Positions 35,600-48,600 of a stretch of DNA of 64,000 nucleotides are shown here, in pieces (positions within the stretch are counted from its first letter, which is position 1; every line of letters starts with the position of its first letter). The stretch lies in the NCBI GenBank assembly GCA_973895155.1, contig OZ316893.1:12524001-12588000 (forward strand), given 5' to 3'. The notes under the pieces were generated by a model that was given only the letters and a program-made list of their open reading frames with translations, did no database searches and was not told where the DNA came from. A program made the position numbers and the translations under genes. The stretch is from Marsupella aquatica. Its lineage: Eukaryota > Marchantiophyta.

Positions 35600-35810
35600 T
35601 TGTAGAGCAAGTAGAGTTATTTAGCAATGTGTGACTATTTGTATATGGATTACTAATTCCTGTTTGGCTACGGCTTAGTTCTAGTTAACCCTTAGTTAAC
35701 CCTTGTGGTTTTTTGGGGGAGACCTAGTTTGGTGATTGTCTAGAACTTCCCGCTGAGGATTCCATATGGTAGCATTTAGTCCAGTCCCCAAGACAAGAGT
35801 CAAGGGGGAA

Positions 35811-36156
35811 TTTCTTAGATATTGCTCTAGTCTTGGGACTCATGAGCTAACTACAGTTAGGCTAACTTGGGTTAGGACTTAGCTAATGTTAACGGTAGTG
35901 CTATTGTGTATATAGCCAGGGCTGATGCCAGACCCTGGTGGAACTTAGGCTCATTGTTACGGAGCTAGTTGAGAGATAGGGAGAGTTTGTGCTGTGGATG
36001 CTTGGTATGGCCGGTCGGCCTAGAGTGTAGTAAAGCTCTTGTGTGTTCCCATGAACGTAGCCTCATGTGGATGTGAACCATGTATCTCTCTGTGTCGACT
36101 CTTGTGCGTTGGATGGTTCATGGACTTGCCGTTACGAATGTCGTCTATGCTCAACA
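35811..36156 (+). mobile_element. 3' LTR of the truncated copia element
   Basis: Immediately preceded by a polypurine tract (AAGGGGGAA at 35802-35810) and ends CTCAACA. The second half matches the solo LTR 22021-22370 closely, while the first ~120 bp are diverged and the start reads TTTCTTAG rather than TGTTAG. Together with 35124-35599 it marks the 3' end of one element inserted in plus orientation. Confidence 0.85.
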
Positions 36157-39100
36157 AATGGTATAAATTCTTCACTCAATAGGGTGTTAACTTTTATAAT
36201 TATTTTTTGGTAAATATGGTGTTAACTTTTATAGTTATTTTTTGGTACTTGTTCCTTTGTTGGCTTTTGGGTTGTTTTTATTGGGGCCGTTCCCTCTCGA
36301 TTACTCCCCTTCATATCTTTTCCTTTGCCGTTAGGATCATGTCTCCCCATTGACGTTTTCTAACCTTGGGCACTGTGATATATACTATAGTGAAATTAGA
36401 TACACAATCTTTCTGGCATCTTGCTCTGGCAAGGGCACATTCGTCACTGTGGCTAGAAAGACAATAACATAAAAAATTAGACTGCCATGGACGGCGGTAT
36501 GTCGGAGCTTTCGGAGTTTGGACAGCTTTCTCAACCTTTCAAGGATTGGCGACTTGAAGAATAACGTACTTTAGAGTGGCCCCAATCATGTTCCCGAGGA
36601 TCAATTCCGCATGGCATTTGCTCTTTTAAATGGACCAGCAGGATTAATTAGTGGTCCGCAACTTCGCTCTGCACCCTTGCAACTGAGAAATGGGTGGTCG
36701 GAAACTGAGCTTCCCAAGCTCGGCCAATGCGGAAGGGCGGAAAATGAAACGTATGGCGGTGCAATTTCCCGAAGCCTGAAGACAACAGTTGTGGGTCACT
36801 AGTTTTTCCAGGTAGTCAAACAGCACACGAGTTAAAGTTTCCGCTCCCGCAGTAAAGGCAGCAGCTACCGGTCTAGACAATCCTGGATCAACTCCGCTCC
36901 CAATTTACCGGTCTAGACAGACCTGGATCAACTCCCCTCCCAATTTGCATGCAGTAAGATAAACGCAGCATCTACCGGTCTAATTAATAGACAGATTGGT
37001 AGTGGCCCACCAAGAAAGATTGAACTTGGCAAGTCGACGAGTCGATGGCATCATGTAAGCTGTTCTCGTGGGGCGCGAGGAGCTCTGCTGATTGCTTGAT
37101 TGCTATCCAGAGGCGTTTCAATTATTTGCTCTAGACTCAGGCTCTGAGGGCAAGAATGGAGGACGTCGTTCTTCAGCTCCGATTCGCTTTCAATTAAGTA
37201 TATCAGATTCGATATTGTGCTCTAACTTATCAGTTCCCTCCGAATTTTGGAAAGCCAGTTTTTGCCGTAACCGGATGTTTCTCTCTGCGAGGCCCATTCC
37301 TTTCCAGTACGTTGGAGTGCTTGGGAGAGACAGAGTCGGCGCTTCTCAGCTGGGTTGCTGCAAATCTCTAATGCTGGATGTCTGTGAGCCGTTTCCAACT
37401 TGATTGTGTGGCCTAGTAAGAGCGCTTTTGGTTTTTTCGCATCCGCATGGCATTCGAGTTGTTCGCCGAATGGAGCAGACAGCCCTGACTCTGCCAATTT
37501 TAGGCCGTCAGACGACTAACGGGTATTACTTCTGATGCAAAATCTGCCGATCCTGCTTTCAAGTCTGGAGCTGTCGCATCTTCTTCGTTTTTCCGAGGAT
37601 TGATTTTCAATTTCTTTAAATGTGGCGCTGTTCACAGATCTACGTTTCCGATTGCTTAAGCTGCTGTCTGTTTGTCTTATTGCACTTGGTTGCTCTTTGT
37701 GTAGCGCAATGGAATCGATTGTGGGATGCACTGGCCAGATCACTGGAATGGCTGCTTTAGCATCGACAATGGCGAAAACAAGCAGAAAGTCAATGATGTT
37801 GGCCCTCCAGAGGCCCCATGCGGAGTTTTTCCAGAGACGGATGACAATGGATGATCGGAGGATATAGATTCGCCTTTGACTAAGTATATCTTTAGCACAA
37901 ATTCCCATTTCATTCAAGACTATCGTCTTTGCACCCTCATGACCCACAGGGGTTGTGCTACTGATCCACCTAGTCCAGACCAATTTGTTCCCGATTTTGT
38001 TCCATAATCTCTGCAAGTGTAGAAGCCCCCTTGTGATTCAGAGCTAGGTGAGTATTCCTAGATTAAATACTCACCTTAACCACCAAAAGAACTTCGAGAT
38101 TGAACTACTTGCCGTTGGAGCAACAGCCTTGTATTTTCCACACTGGAACATGAATGTGACTTCTGTTTTTCTTGAATGGTGTCTAACAGGAAAATCCAGG
38201 TGAGGACATTGGAATCTGAGAGGTAATTCAAGCAAGTTGCTGCAGTCCAACGAAATATTGGACAGGTACTTTTAAACGGAACGTTCCAATCCAGTCCATA
38301 GTAAAACAGTTCCCTTTCCAGATGAGACTGAAGTTTGTCACTTATTCTTTTGTTCCTCTAAACACCGGCACCTCTTTGTCTAAGAGAGAATTTGTTTCTA
38401 AGTGATTTTCCGTGGGCTGTTACAGGCAATTCGTTCGGCAACAGCTTTGAATCTTTCCTAGGATATAAGTTATTGGTGAGGTTCTGGTTCGTTGGCTGGT
38501 CTTTGTTTGGTTATCTAAATATTTATATGGCTTTCCTTAGCTGTACATATAACTTCATATGGATATAGGAACAATGCTGTTCAAAAATTCTTCCAGGATA
38601 AGGTCCCTGAAAAATCTCAAGTCTACTATTGTAAACAAGTATACAATCATTTGGCAATTGATGTTTGCAACTATGCCGTTTGAAAGAAATGTAGCAGGTG
38701 CTGAGGATTGTGTGCCTGTATGGCTTGTGCGCAGGTGCCTGCTCTGACATTGATTCATATCATTGAGACAGACAATTTCTATTTGTTTATTACTATTGTC
38801 AAGATTGGTCCTTTTCACTGTACTGATTCACGTCGTTTAGATGGGAACTTCTGTCTGTTGGCACTAACTTTCTATTTGTTTATATGCTCTATTCTTTGTA
38901 CTCACACTGACCCTGCTTTTGGACAGATTTCCTAGTCATTTTCTACTCATCTTCTAAAGGAACTGTAGTACTGTTTATGCTGTCCATGGCTCACAAGTTC
39001 TCAGAGTGACCTATGGTACCTTACTACATAGACGGAGGAGTAATTTAGGAGTCTGTGTGCGCACTTGAAGAGCGGTGCTCTCGTGTCAGACCATTATTGA

Positions 39101-39760
39101 GGATTGCAAGCTTTCATTTTCAAGCTTGAGAGATCCCATTTGATCTCTGTGCGGACTACTTTTCACCCGGCTGACATTGCGGATAGAACTACTAGGAATT
39201 AATCTTGTTTGCATTTTACAGCTTGGGCAAAGCTTGGTGCAAGAGGCAGTTGGCATAGTTCAAGTTACTTTGCAGTCTTAGCATCTTTGTCAAGTTTTCT
39301 TAGGCTAAATTGAGGTTTAGCTAAGTTCTAGCAAATTGGGAAAAGTAGAGGGTAAGTACAAGGTTAGAAGGTGGAGTATGTTTTGAGAGGCAAACTATGG
39401 ACAAACTACACGGTGAACTATATCGTGGACAACAGTATTCATAATTTGGCTTAAAAATACAAGTTAAATTGATTTAAACAATGTAATCCAATAACTCTCA
39501 TAGTAATCTGGTGTGAGGCACATGTATCTTTCTAAAAAATGATATATAAAGTATCTCTATAATATTTATACAATATATTTAATGCTTTATTATTTTCAAT
39601 TTGTTTTTACTAAAAATCCCCAAAAGTTTGCTAATTTGGTTGTAGATTGCTGTACTAAAAAAACGTATACAATTTGGGGACAGTTTGGAGAAGCCAAATT
39701 TATTACCAAGGTCTCTACTGAACAAGATAAAGATGAACAGGTACACAAAAGAGACATACT
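36157..39760. other. Region without a recognised gene
   Basis: A 33-bp tandem duplication at about 36182-36248 (GGTGTTAACTTTTATA words) and a TACCGGTCTAGACA duplication at 36868-36930 are visible. From 36.5 to 38 kb the sequence is richer in GC and short ORFs occur on both strands (for example a 52-codon ATG frame from 37709, and a 166-codon minus frame at 37516-38016). None matches a family I know, so no CDS is called. Confidence 0.45.
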
Positions 39761-39764
39761 ACTA

Positions 39765-39833
39765 GAGAAACCTACCATGCAAAGTGGGGGAATACATGGT
39801 GTAATTTCTCCTACTTTGCATAGTAGGTTCTTC
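39765..39833 (+). other. Hairpin-forming inverted repeat
   Basis: GAAACCTACCATGCAAAGT and, after a spacer of about 25 nt, ACTTTGCATAGTAGGTTC can pair along about 25 bp with a few mismatches. It could be a folded MITE end or a small-RNA precursor-like hairpin. Nothing in the sequence decides between them. Confidence 0.5.
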
Positions 39834-40620
39834 TAATAATCTGTCAACCCATACATGCCATCATTGGCTCCATTTGGAGAGGCAATGTTCTTGAAAATAT
39901 TGTAAAACCTTACAATCATGCTTCAGATACAGGTCGGCAAAGTTATTGAACTGCTTTGTATTTGAGGAATACTTGTGATTTTTTTTCTGAATTGTCTTGA
40001 GAGCAACTCTACTAACCAGCAACATGCAGTAGCAAAATCAGGAGTCAGGCCCCAAGAATGGAGGGAGAATACAGACCCATTGAGCCACCTCAAACAGATG
40101 CATCCAGTGAGGAGATGTGGCTGAATAATAATAATAATTCAGCTTACTATAATTGGTGACTCATGGGGTTTGCTTGTTATTTCCAAATCAAATCAAATGG
40201 GGTTTGAATGTACTAAATGTTTGAGGAAATGTTTTGGAAATGGAGAAAATGGTCTCAGAAAATACTCATACTTTGTAACGTAAGAGATTGGAAATTCGAG
40301 ATTATGTGGACATAATTTGAGCTCAAACATAGATCTAAAAGTTGCCCAGATAACTACATAATTCTGCCAAAAACCAGTTGCACAACTCTGCATAAAACAA
40401 GCAGTTTACAGTTTGTTCGATGTCTACCCGAGGGGCCCCAATCCAAGGGGTGTCCCATATCACATGCAAAGGTCTAGGAGAATAAATACCCTGAAAGTTA
40501 AGTAAATAATGTTTGACAACTATATTTTTGCCCTAATTTAGTGGAATATTCTTGGAATACTTTATTTTGTCCAAAAACCCCTATGAGTCTTACAATTCTC
40601 CAAACTAGACTAAAACAACC

Positions 40621-41218
40621 CTAATGCCACTCAACAAAAATTCTTCTTCTTTGCTTGTGATGGGTTGGAAGAAAAGAAGTGAGAACCCCGGGTGTCTGAC
40701 TGTCAAAGAAACCCATCAAACAGATGATGGAGATGCCAAAGTATGTCAAGAGCAAAGAGAAGAGCAAGGGAAGGAAGCTAGATGACAAATCAAGTGCAAC
40801 ACATTTGGCCTCTTTTGTCATTGCTCCCCTAGTTGCTGCTTCCCCCACCATTGTTGCCATTCTCTGATATAATATTCTCGTACAAAGGGTTGGCCACCAC
40901 AATATCAGCCAAGGTATGCCGACCATCACAGACCACGTTAAGATCAACCCGTAATCGGTGTGGTGGAGGACCAGGAAAAATTGAGCACCAGCTCCCATCA
41001 CACATGTGCCAAAGTCCGAAGAAAACCTGAACACTAGCATCCCTAAATGCATCATCAAAGCAAAAGAATTTAACAAACAGTAAAGAAAAGGCATATGCAA
41101 ATGTGAAAATGTAGGAGGAGGAAAAAGAAAAGAAGCTAACGCTCACACTATAAAGAAGAGGCAAATGCAAATCTGAAAATGTAGGAGGAAAAAGAATAGA
41201 AGAAGCTAAGGCTGACAA
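40621..41218 (-). pseudogene. Decayed, frameshifted ORF of probable transposon origin
   Basis: Two minus-strand frames look like parts of one protein. The first (41218 down to 40829) contains VFFGLWHMCDGSW, FPGPPPHRLRVDLNVV and GRHTLADIVVANPL. The second (to 40621) contains EAATRGAMTKEAK, LDLSSSFLPL and FFDSQTPGVLTSFLPTHHKQRR. The switch of frame lies near 40850. The HTLADIVVANP pattern recalls a repetitive ORF family associated with retroelements in plants and algae; that link is from memory and tentative. Confidence 0.4.
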
Positions 41219-41362
41219 ACACTAATTAAAGAAGAGGCAAATGCAAACCCCCAAAAATGCAGAAAAAAACAGAAAAGAAGAAGCTATGGCTGACAAAGAC
41301 TAAAGAAGAGGCAAATGTCAACCCTCAAAATGTAGAAGAAGGAAAACGAAACGAAGAAGCTT
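41081..41362 (+). repeat. Degenerate tandem repeat, about four units of 60-76 bp
   Basis: Each unit starts AAAGAAGAGGCAAATGCAA (first unit AAAGAAAAGGCATATGCAA) and contains GAAAATGTAG-like and GAAGAAGCTAAGGCTGAC-like words. Purine-rich on the plus strand. It directly abuts the decayed ORF at 40621-41218. Confidence 0.85.
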
Positions 41363-44300
41363 CTTTTGAGTAAAATAAATGAAAAGAATGAAAAGCGCCA
41401 ACAAGGAATTATAAAGAAAGGCATGAAAAGCGCACTCCAACGAAAAAGCTCACTCCAAGGCAAAGCTCACGGTTCGAAGGTAAATTTGCCGGAGTTACCC
41501 TGGTTGGGGACTTTTTGGTCGAAGACACTTTGGAGATCGAAGCACGCAAGCGACTCGACGACGACTGAACGCTAGACGACTGCGAACTTGCGAAGTGCTG
41601 TGATCTGCGATGCGATTGGAGTGGATGGGGGGGATCTTCGTCTCGCGCAGGTTTGTTCTGAGTCACGAAAATGTTTCGCTTTGCCATGCTGTCTTGCATT
41701 GTCACGAGTTCAAATTCCGACGCGTGTGAAGCTCCGAACAATTTCATGTCGACCCACAATCGGCCCGGGCCTGGCGAGACGGGTGAACGAGACGACACGA
41801 GGCGAGGCGAGGCGAGAGGACTGGTGTCACTCTCGTCCGTCCGGCTGCGGGACGTCAAGAGTAATGCAAAGCCGAATACGGCTGTGGCCTGTGCAGGTTG
41901 GAAGCGCAGTAGTGCAGGAGTGGAGCTAGGAGGCCGCCGCAATACCCACCTTCACAAGACATCTTGTTCTTGTACTTTACTACCACCTTCTTCTCCCACC
42001 TTAAACTGTCACTCGGGCTGCTCGCTTCATCGATCGATCTGAAAGGGGTGATGTCTGCAACAGGCGGAGTTGTGGAGGTCGGAGCCCGAATGTGTGTTTC
42101 TATCTGTCGGTTCTCAATGTAGCATCTCTACTGTTGAATGAGGCAGACTGATTGAGAAGGATTGGACTGATCAATTCGCTTGAAGGAGAAGGGTCAGCTC
42201 GGTTATTCGTTTGTGATTGGCAGTGCATTGTGACTGCAAGCGCCACGCTCGCGCGGCACTGGGTGACAGATCTCCAGCTTTGCTATCCCGCAGGAAGGAT
42301 TAGAGTTGGTTTTCACAGTGGAAGCTGAAAATTGGCAACGCCGAACATTTTCTTGGAAGCTCCCCGGTCCGAGACGTGGATTGCTGGTTCGAACTCGCCG
42401 GTTGACTTTTGTTGCGCCACAGGCAGGCAGCTCGATTGGTGCCGGTACCGGGATAGCGCATGAAGCATCAGCTAAAATAATTTCAGCAGCTGGTGGCGCG
42501 ATGCTTGAAAATGTAGGAATCAAAGTTCTCCGTCACTTACTACATTTGGTGAAATTCTAAGGTCGGGAAGTAGTCTAAGGCTGGAGATGATGCCTTTTCA
42601 GCCTTTGATGAATCGATCACGTGGCTAGCTAGCATCAAGGATGTGGAGGAATTTTTTGGTGTATATTGTGTAGCTGAAAATCTTTCTTCTGTGTGTGACT
42701 GGATGTAAGTTGTCGGAATGCAAGAAAGTGGCTCTACGTTCCAGAAAGAAGACGGGGGTGGTTTCCGGACCCGTCATTGAATCGTTGTTTCTTTTTCTGC
42801 CCGTTTCGGAACTCTTAACTCTGTTTTCCCCTTCGTGCCTTGCATTGAGTGCTCAGGAGCCTGTAACTTGCGAGAAGGACAAACTGGCCATCGAGAGTGA
42901 GCTAAACTGAGGCTAAAGTTTCTAGAAACTATCCTTGTCCTAGCTAGGTTCGTATTCATCTTGCTCGCAATTTAAACAGTGGCTGGGGTTTAATTTGGAC
43001 CTTCTTGTTTGGATGTAAAGTTTTTCATTTATGTGTTTGGATTATTTATGAGGTTCAATCAATTTTTGTAGATGATGACATGATATTTACCTGATTGTTG
43101 GTGCCGGTTGTTACCAGATCGAATTAACAATAGTATGTTAATTAATAGGATGGGGGAGGTTCTTACCAGACTGAATGATAGTGAGGCCAAACAACAGGCA
43201 CACTCAGTTTCGGCGGTCGGAATGTTTTGTGTCTGAAGTTTTTATTCAAACGTAGATAACCCTGGGCAGCTTGCATATGTTGGGTAGATTAGCTTATTAC
43301 AAGCGGAGTGCATTGGTTATTGATTGAAATATGCCGGCGAGGGAAAATCACTCATCTGCTGGGTGTTCTTGCAGGCTTTGGGGTAAATGAGGAAGCAGAG
43401 TCGATGTCTACGATAATTTCGAAGACATTTACTCTCACAGGTTTGATCCAAAATCTGGTGCTACAGAATCAATTTTGCATTCATTAAGGGCACTCAATGG
43501 AAAACGAAGTCTGCTCAGGGAAACAGTACGATCATTGCGGATGAGGCTGTAATATTGAGTAATAATTTGAAGAACTTCATTTCATCCCCATACGATTCAA
43601 GCATTTCCGGTCAGGAACCTAGCGTTACATTGTCGAACAATCCCGGGTAGCAAACTTTGTCGATTGGTAGTACGCACGCCACTCATGCACTGTTGTTAAT
43701 CTGTGGTTTTTTCCTGCCTCCTCTCACAAAAGAGAAACACTTGCGGATTGATCGTCAGTACATACAGGCAACCCATGCCTGTACTGTTTTATTCTCTGGC
43801 TCTTATATTTGGCAAACTCTTACTTCGAATGAATTGAGCTGAAGAACTTCAACTTACAAAATTCATCTAGAGCAATGGCCCGGAGGACAAAAACCCAACT
43901 CGATCAAAGGCCTTTGAACGCAAAATTTTCCCGATTGAGAGCCACCCTGTAACAAGTCTGGCAGATATGCTAGTTTTTACATGTTGATTCTCCCTTCTTC
44001 TCACCTGGCAAACTTCTGATCCAGGTTCCTTGTGAGGATCTTCGTTCATTCTAATTCCAGATTATCAGCCTTAATCCTAGTATTGAGATATGCGGGGATT
44101 CCAAACATTTATCTACACACTGGCGTATATAGCGCTAAGAAATTGCCTAGAGCTTGAAGGTAAAGGAGACTCATCTGCTTTCACCGAAGAATTATTTCCC
44201 CATTGATTGGCGCCTGCAAAGAACCCCTGCTTGAATGTAAAGCGGGAATTTCTTCTTAATTCTTTGATATGATGTCGTCAAGGCAAATTGTGGATGGCCA

Positions 44301-44590
44301 CTTGGAAGAGATACACTGATACCCTCTTACAGTCTTACCAGAGAAGTTCGGCGATGTGAACCCAGGACTCATGATTTTGGACAATACATTCAAGACCAAC
44401 TCATGGCTGCCAGTGTTATGTCTGCGAAAACTAGTTGAAACGAAAGAAAAACTGGAGATCAGGTGGAGACAAGATCGAATGGGAAAGTAAGTTCTAAATG
44501 TGCTGAAGGAATTTAGGGTGTAAGGAACAAGTAAGTAGGGAACTCGGTAAGCTGTAATGGTAGGTAGCATACACGAGGGCAGTAAAATGG
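41363..44590 (+). other. GC-richer region with two orphan exon candidates
   Basis: 41.4-42.5 kb is CpG-rich, like a promoter or 5' region. Two exon-like segments follow. At about 42570-42705 there is an open stretch with FDESITWLASIKDVEEFF, ending at a GTAAGT donor. At about 43396-43551 there is an open stretch with VDVYDNFEDIYSHRF then TESILHSLRALNGKR, ending in a TAA. Neither belongs to a family I recognise and I could not join them, so the gene, if any, stays undefined. Confidence 0.25.
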
Positions 44591-44599
44591 AGGTGGCCT

Positions 44600-45380
44600 A
44601 GTAAGGTGTAAGGGAGAGGTAAGTTATGGTGTAAGATAATATAAGTAAGGTGTAAGGGAGAGATTATGGTGTAAGATAATATAAGAAAGGTGTAAGGGAG
44701 AGATTATGGTGTAAGATAATTTAAGTAAGGTGTAAGGGAGATTATGGTGTAAGATAATTTAAGTAAGGTGTAAGGGATAGATTATGGTGTAAGATATTTA
44801 AGTAAGGTGTAAGGGAGATTGTGGTGTAAGATAATTTAAGTAAGGTGTAAGGATGAATTGAGTAAGTGGGGATGGTAAGGTATATGGGGGATGTGAGTTG
44901 TAAGGGATAGGCAAGCCGGTACAAGAGGGCAGGTGGCCTGGTAAGATCCCAGGGTGAGATTTATGGTGCTAGAAAATTTAATTAAGGCTTCTGGATGAAT
45001 TGGTAAGTGGGGGATGTAAGGTGTAAGGGGGAGACAAGCTGTTAGGGAAGGGCAAGCCAGATACAAGAGGTCAGGAAGAGGGAGGTGTCCTGGCAAGGAC
45101 TAAGGGTAAAATTATGGTGCAACATACTCTAACTAAGGTGCAAGGTTGAATCAAGTAATTAAGTAGTGGATGTAAGGTGTAAGGGGGAGGTTAAACATTG
45201 TAAGCTTAGGGATAAGTAAGGTACAAGATGGGTAGGAATGCGGGTTCTTTAGGTCTAAGGGTGAGATGATTGAGGTGCAATCTAAAAGTAAGGTGTAAGG
45301 AAGAAGGGAGTGGGGGATGCAAGGTGTAAGGGGTAGGTAGATTCCAAGGTGTAGATAAGGCATAAGAGGGCAGTAAGAGG
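44600..45380 (+). repeat. Minisatellite, 40-bp unit
   Basis: At 44602-44850 there are six to seven copies of a 40-bp unit built from AGTAAGGTGTAAGGGAG, ATTATGGTGTAAGATAAT and TTA. Farther right the unit degenerates but GTAAGGTGTAAGGG words persist to about 45380. The minus-strand ORFs over this tract (repetitive LTPY/IPHLP peptides) are translations of the repeat. Confidence 0.9.
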
Positions 45381-45584
45381 AAGGTGATTTGTTAAGGAAT
45401 TGGGTGGGAGATTTGACGAAAGGCATCCCATTGGAATGACGCTCTCCCCAAGCTCTATATGCCTCCACAATTTGTAGCACTGGATTCAAAAGGGCTTTGA
45501 ACTCTAGCATTCCTAGAGGCCCTGAGAAATGAGTTTAGCTTACCTTCTCTCCTTAAACCACAACTTCCCCTGTATAAGGGGAAG

Positions 45585-45678
45585 TGTCCAAGACCTCCCT
45601 TTTTTTTCATATTTCAATCACTCTTCTCGTGTGTCCAAGACCTCCCTTTTTTTTCATATTTCAATCACTCTTCTTGTC
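45585..45678 (+). repeat. 47-bp perfect tandem duplication
   Basis: GTGTCCAAGACCTCCC followed by a T-run, CATATTTCAATCACTCTTCT, occurs twice with one difference. Near-identity suggests a recent event. Confidence 0.9.
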
Positions 45679-48600
45679 TAGTATGCCAGTTTGCTCCACA
45701 ATTTCAAGAAAAATCTAACTATGGGTAACCAGTAGCTTTTGAAGGGCAGTTGTGCTTTAAACTACTTTCTCTATCCTTGTGGTGCCCTCTCCCTTCTATT
45801 CTCTGCACTGCCTGTAACTCAACTGTTCTCCCCGGAGAGAATAATCTTCAAAAGTACGTTTCAGCGTATAGAAATGTGGCTATTGATATTGGTTAGATTC
45901 TCCTCTACAGTCAATCATGATCAGAAGTATTGGTCCAATTTTCTATTACTCTTTGAAGGAAAACACATATGGTTCGCCACAATTAATAATACTTAATTGG
46001 GTTGCTGGGAATTCAAGCTCAGTCATTATTCCACAAATGGATCTTAGAAAACCATTCATGGTTTGTAGTTCTTTGAGTTTGATATTTATCTGTTGATATC
46101 ATTTATAGAATAATTATCATATTTGATTATCTTTATCAGGGCTGTACAGTTTATTTAATTGGAAGATAGACCCTACCACATGATGTGAAAACTCTGAGGC
46201 GATTTTAGTGATTTGTGATGTTTACAGTAAATCAGTCTTACTAATTTCACATTCCTTTTACTACATCCGTTTCAGATCGCGAGTCGTCTTTTTCAACTCA
46301 CAACCAAAACCAGAATACAGTTTTAGTAAAATACTTAAAGACTTATAACTCGAAAAAAGGAAAAATGAAGGAGGACAGTGCCTCAAAACCTGGCAATAGG
46401 AATTCCCGAATCTTTTTGATCTTTTGGATGGTAGTATTTGGTTTGATTAAGCACACCCTAGAAAATCCTGCCGTAGCTTACAATAGCAGTAGAAAGGGGC
46501 CAAGCGCGACATCCGTCGCGGACAGTTGAATAACTCTATTATCCGAGCTAGGCTGTAGTCGTCGAGTTGTCCGTCGGGAAACTCAGTGGTTGGTCTACGA
46601 GGCAACGAAGCAGTGGTTGGGGCAATGGATATTCCATTGCAATGGTCTGCGTGCCGGGTGTCTGGTCTCTTGTATCCAGTCCAGCAATCGGCCAATCGAT
46701 GGCATTTCTCCACTGCGCAGCATTTTCATCTCTCCAAGCTCTGGACCCACATTTCTCACGTTTAGAAGATGCAAAGAATACTTACTTAGCGAGTTCTATG
46801 TTATGAGAATTTTTTCTGTTGGGAGATTTCGTAGGGGAATTTCCTTTACTTCTCACGTCTCTTTCTCTGTTACAAACCTTCGTGGTTACCAACCGTATGG
46901 CAGGAATGTCATAGTCGGGCAAAGTAATATAGGAGAGCGATTTATTCTTACTCCAACCATTCACTTGCTAGATTTTAATGTCATTCCCTTAGGATCAAGG
47001 GAATACCCAAATTGAGTAGATTAGTGAACACTGCTTCATAGACCAGTGACGAGACGAGCTGGATGACTTACAAGTGTCTTTTTGTGAGAAAAATAAATTC
47101 ATTCAGCTCACCAGCTAGCAGCTTTGTAAAGATTGAGAACATGGCGGATAGTTCTCTTTGGTCATGCCACGTACTGGAAGCTCGAGTGCTGTATAATTAG
47201 TGTTCTGAACGAAAGAATGTGTCTTCTTCGCTTGTCAGGTTTGACAGAAAGTAGCGACTGATTTCCACCAAGTATGACTGGAGCTCGAGATCAGATCTTC
47301 AACAAGCTGCAACCAATTCCAGGAATTGTTGAGACAGATTGGTACTTGGAGGAAGGTTTTATTTCTAGCTACAGAATTGTTTCTGAAGAGTTGATTCTAT
47401 AAGCAAAGATCCGAACTCATGATAGTCAAGCATGAACATAATGATTCATTCTGCAACGTCTTAATACGTCCTTCAATTAAACATAATCAACCAGTCCTCA
47501 ACAGTACACATCTCTTTACGTCTATCCTGTTCAATTCTATCTTAGTAGATGGTTTAATTGGAAATGTATTCACATTTCTGCAATACGTTTATATCCTGCT
47601 TCTCTCTCAGACGATACGTTTGGTTGGAAATCCAATCACATTTAGCGATATTGTGGTTTTCCATGAATTGCACAGATTACACATCTCATTCCCAAGCCGA
47701 AACAATCACTCAGAAGTAGGTCGTCAGAACCGGATTGTGTGTGACCACGATATGTATCTCCTCAAGCAAGGGCTTAATGACTTGCTTCTGAACTCATGAA
47801 AATTCTTACATCGTCTTGCTATGATTTGCAGGATAGGATTCCCATCATAAGTTTACCCCTTCACAATTTTTTCCACATTCTAAGATGCTGTAACTGGGTA
47901 AGCCTAACATGTAAATGAGAGCTTTAATTCAATGCTTGAGTCGTGTGAGAGCGCTGGATGCTTGAATCACCTGAGAGCGTTGGCCTTTGAATTGTAGAAA
48001 AGGTTTTGAACTAGCATGTACTGTGGAGATGATTTCTAGCATGAGTCTTTGACGTACCTAGCTGCTCAATAGTTAGTCACAGACTGTAATTGAATGAAAT
48101 GAAATCAAAACGATCGAGTTGAAGCTTATTAAGAGTAGACGTAGCCTCATGAGCCTGTAATCTTGGAGAACTTCAGATCTTTGACAGATCAGTTATCTTC
48201 CAGCTCTCGAAATTTCATCAGGCTGGGTAAGAGCTAAGAAATTCTGTAAGTCAGAGCTCTTACAGTATTACAAACCAAAGCTACAAAAGCTGGAAGGTGA
48301 GATTGAACCTCTACCAACCAATGGTAGCCACGCACAAATTTGCGGTTGGCCGGTACAAATGCACTCATCATCCTGACCCAACTACCAGAGCTTACGCTTG
48401 GGTTGGGAATTGTGCGAGGAGTGAAACAGTATCTGTCTATCTATCACAGTACGATAAAAATCTGCTCGCACGAGTAAATTTTTATTCAAGGATATTATTG
48501 GGTGAACAAACTTTGTTCACAATTTTTTAAGCCTTCTCTTGAAAAGGAGCACTTTACTTATCAGAAAAGTGAAACTCAGTAAGGAGTAAACCTACCAGAC

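Noticed and set aside
37516-38016. 166-codon minus-strand ORF
   Set aside because: No domain or conserved motif recognised and plus-strand frames in the same stretch look equally good; not enough to call a gene.
42570-42705. Resemblance of VEEFFGVYC to the VExFW helix of eIF4E-type cap-binding proteins
   Set aside because: No other eIF4E signature (WTFWF-like or downstream Trp motifs) was found nearby, so the match is too short to use.
44742-45510. Minus-strand ORFs rich in Leu-Thr-Pro-Tyr
   Set aside because: They are translations of the 40-bp minisatellite and its degenerate extension.
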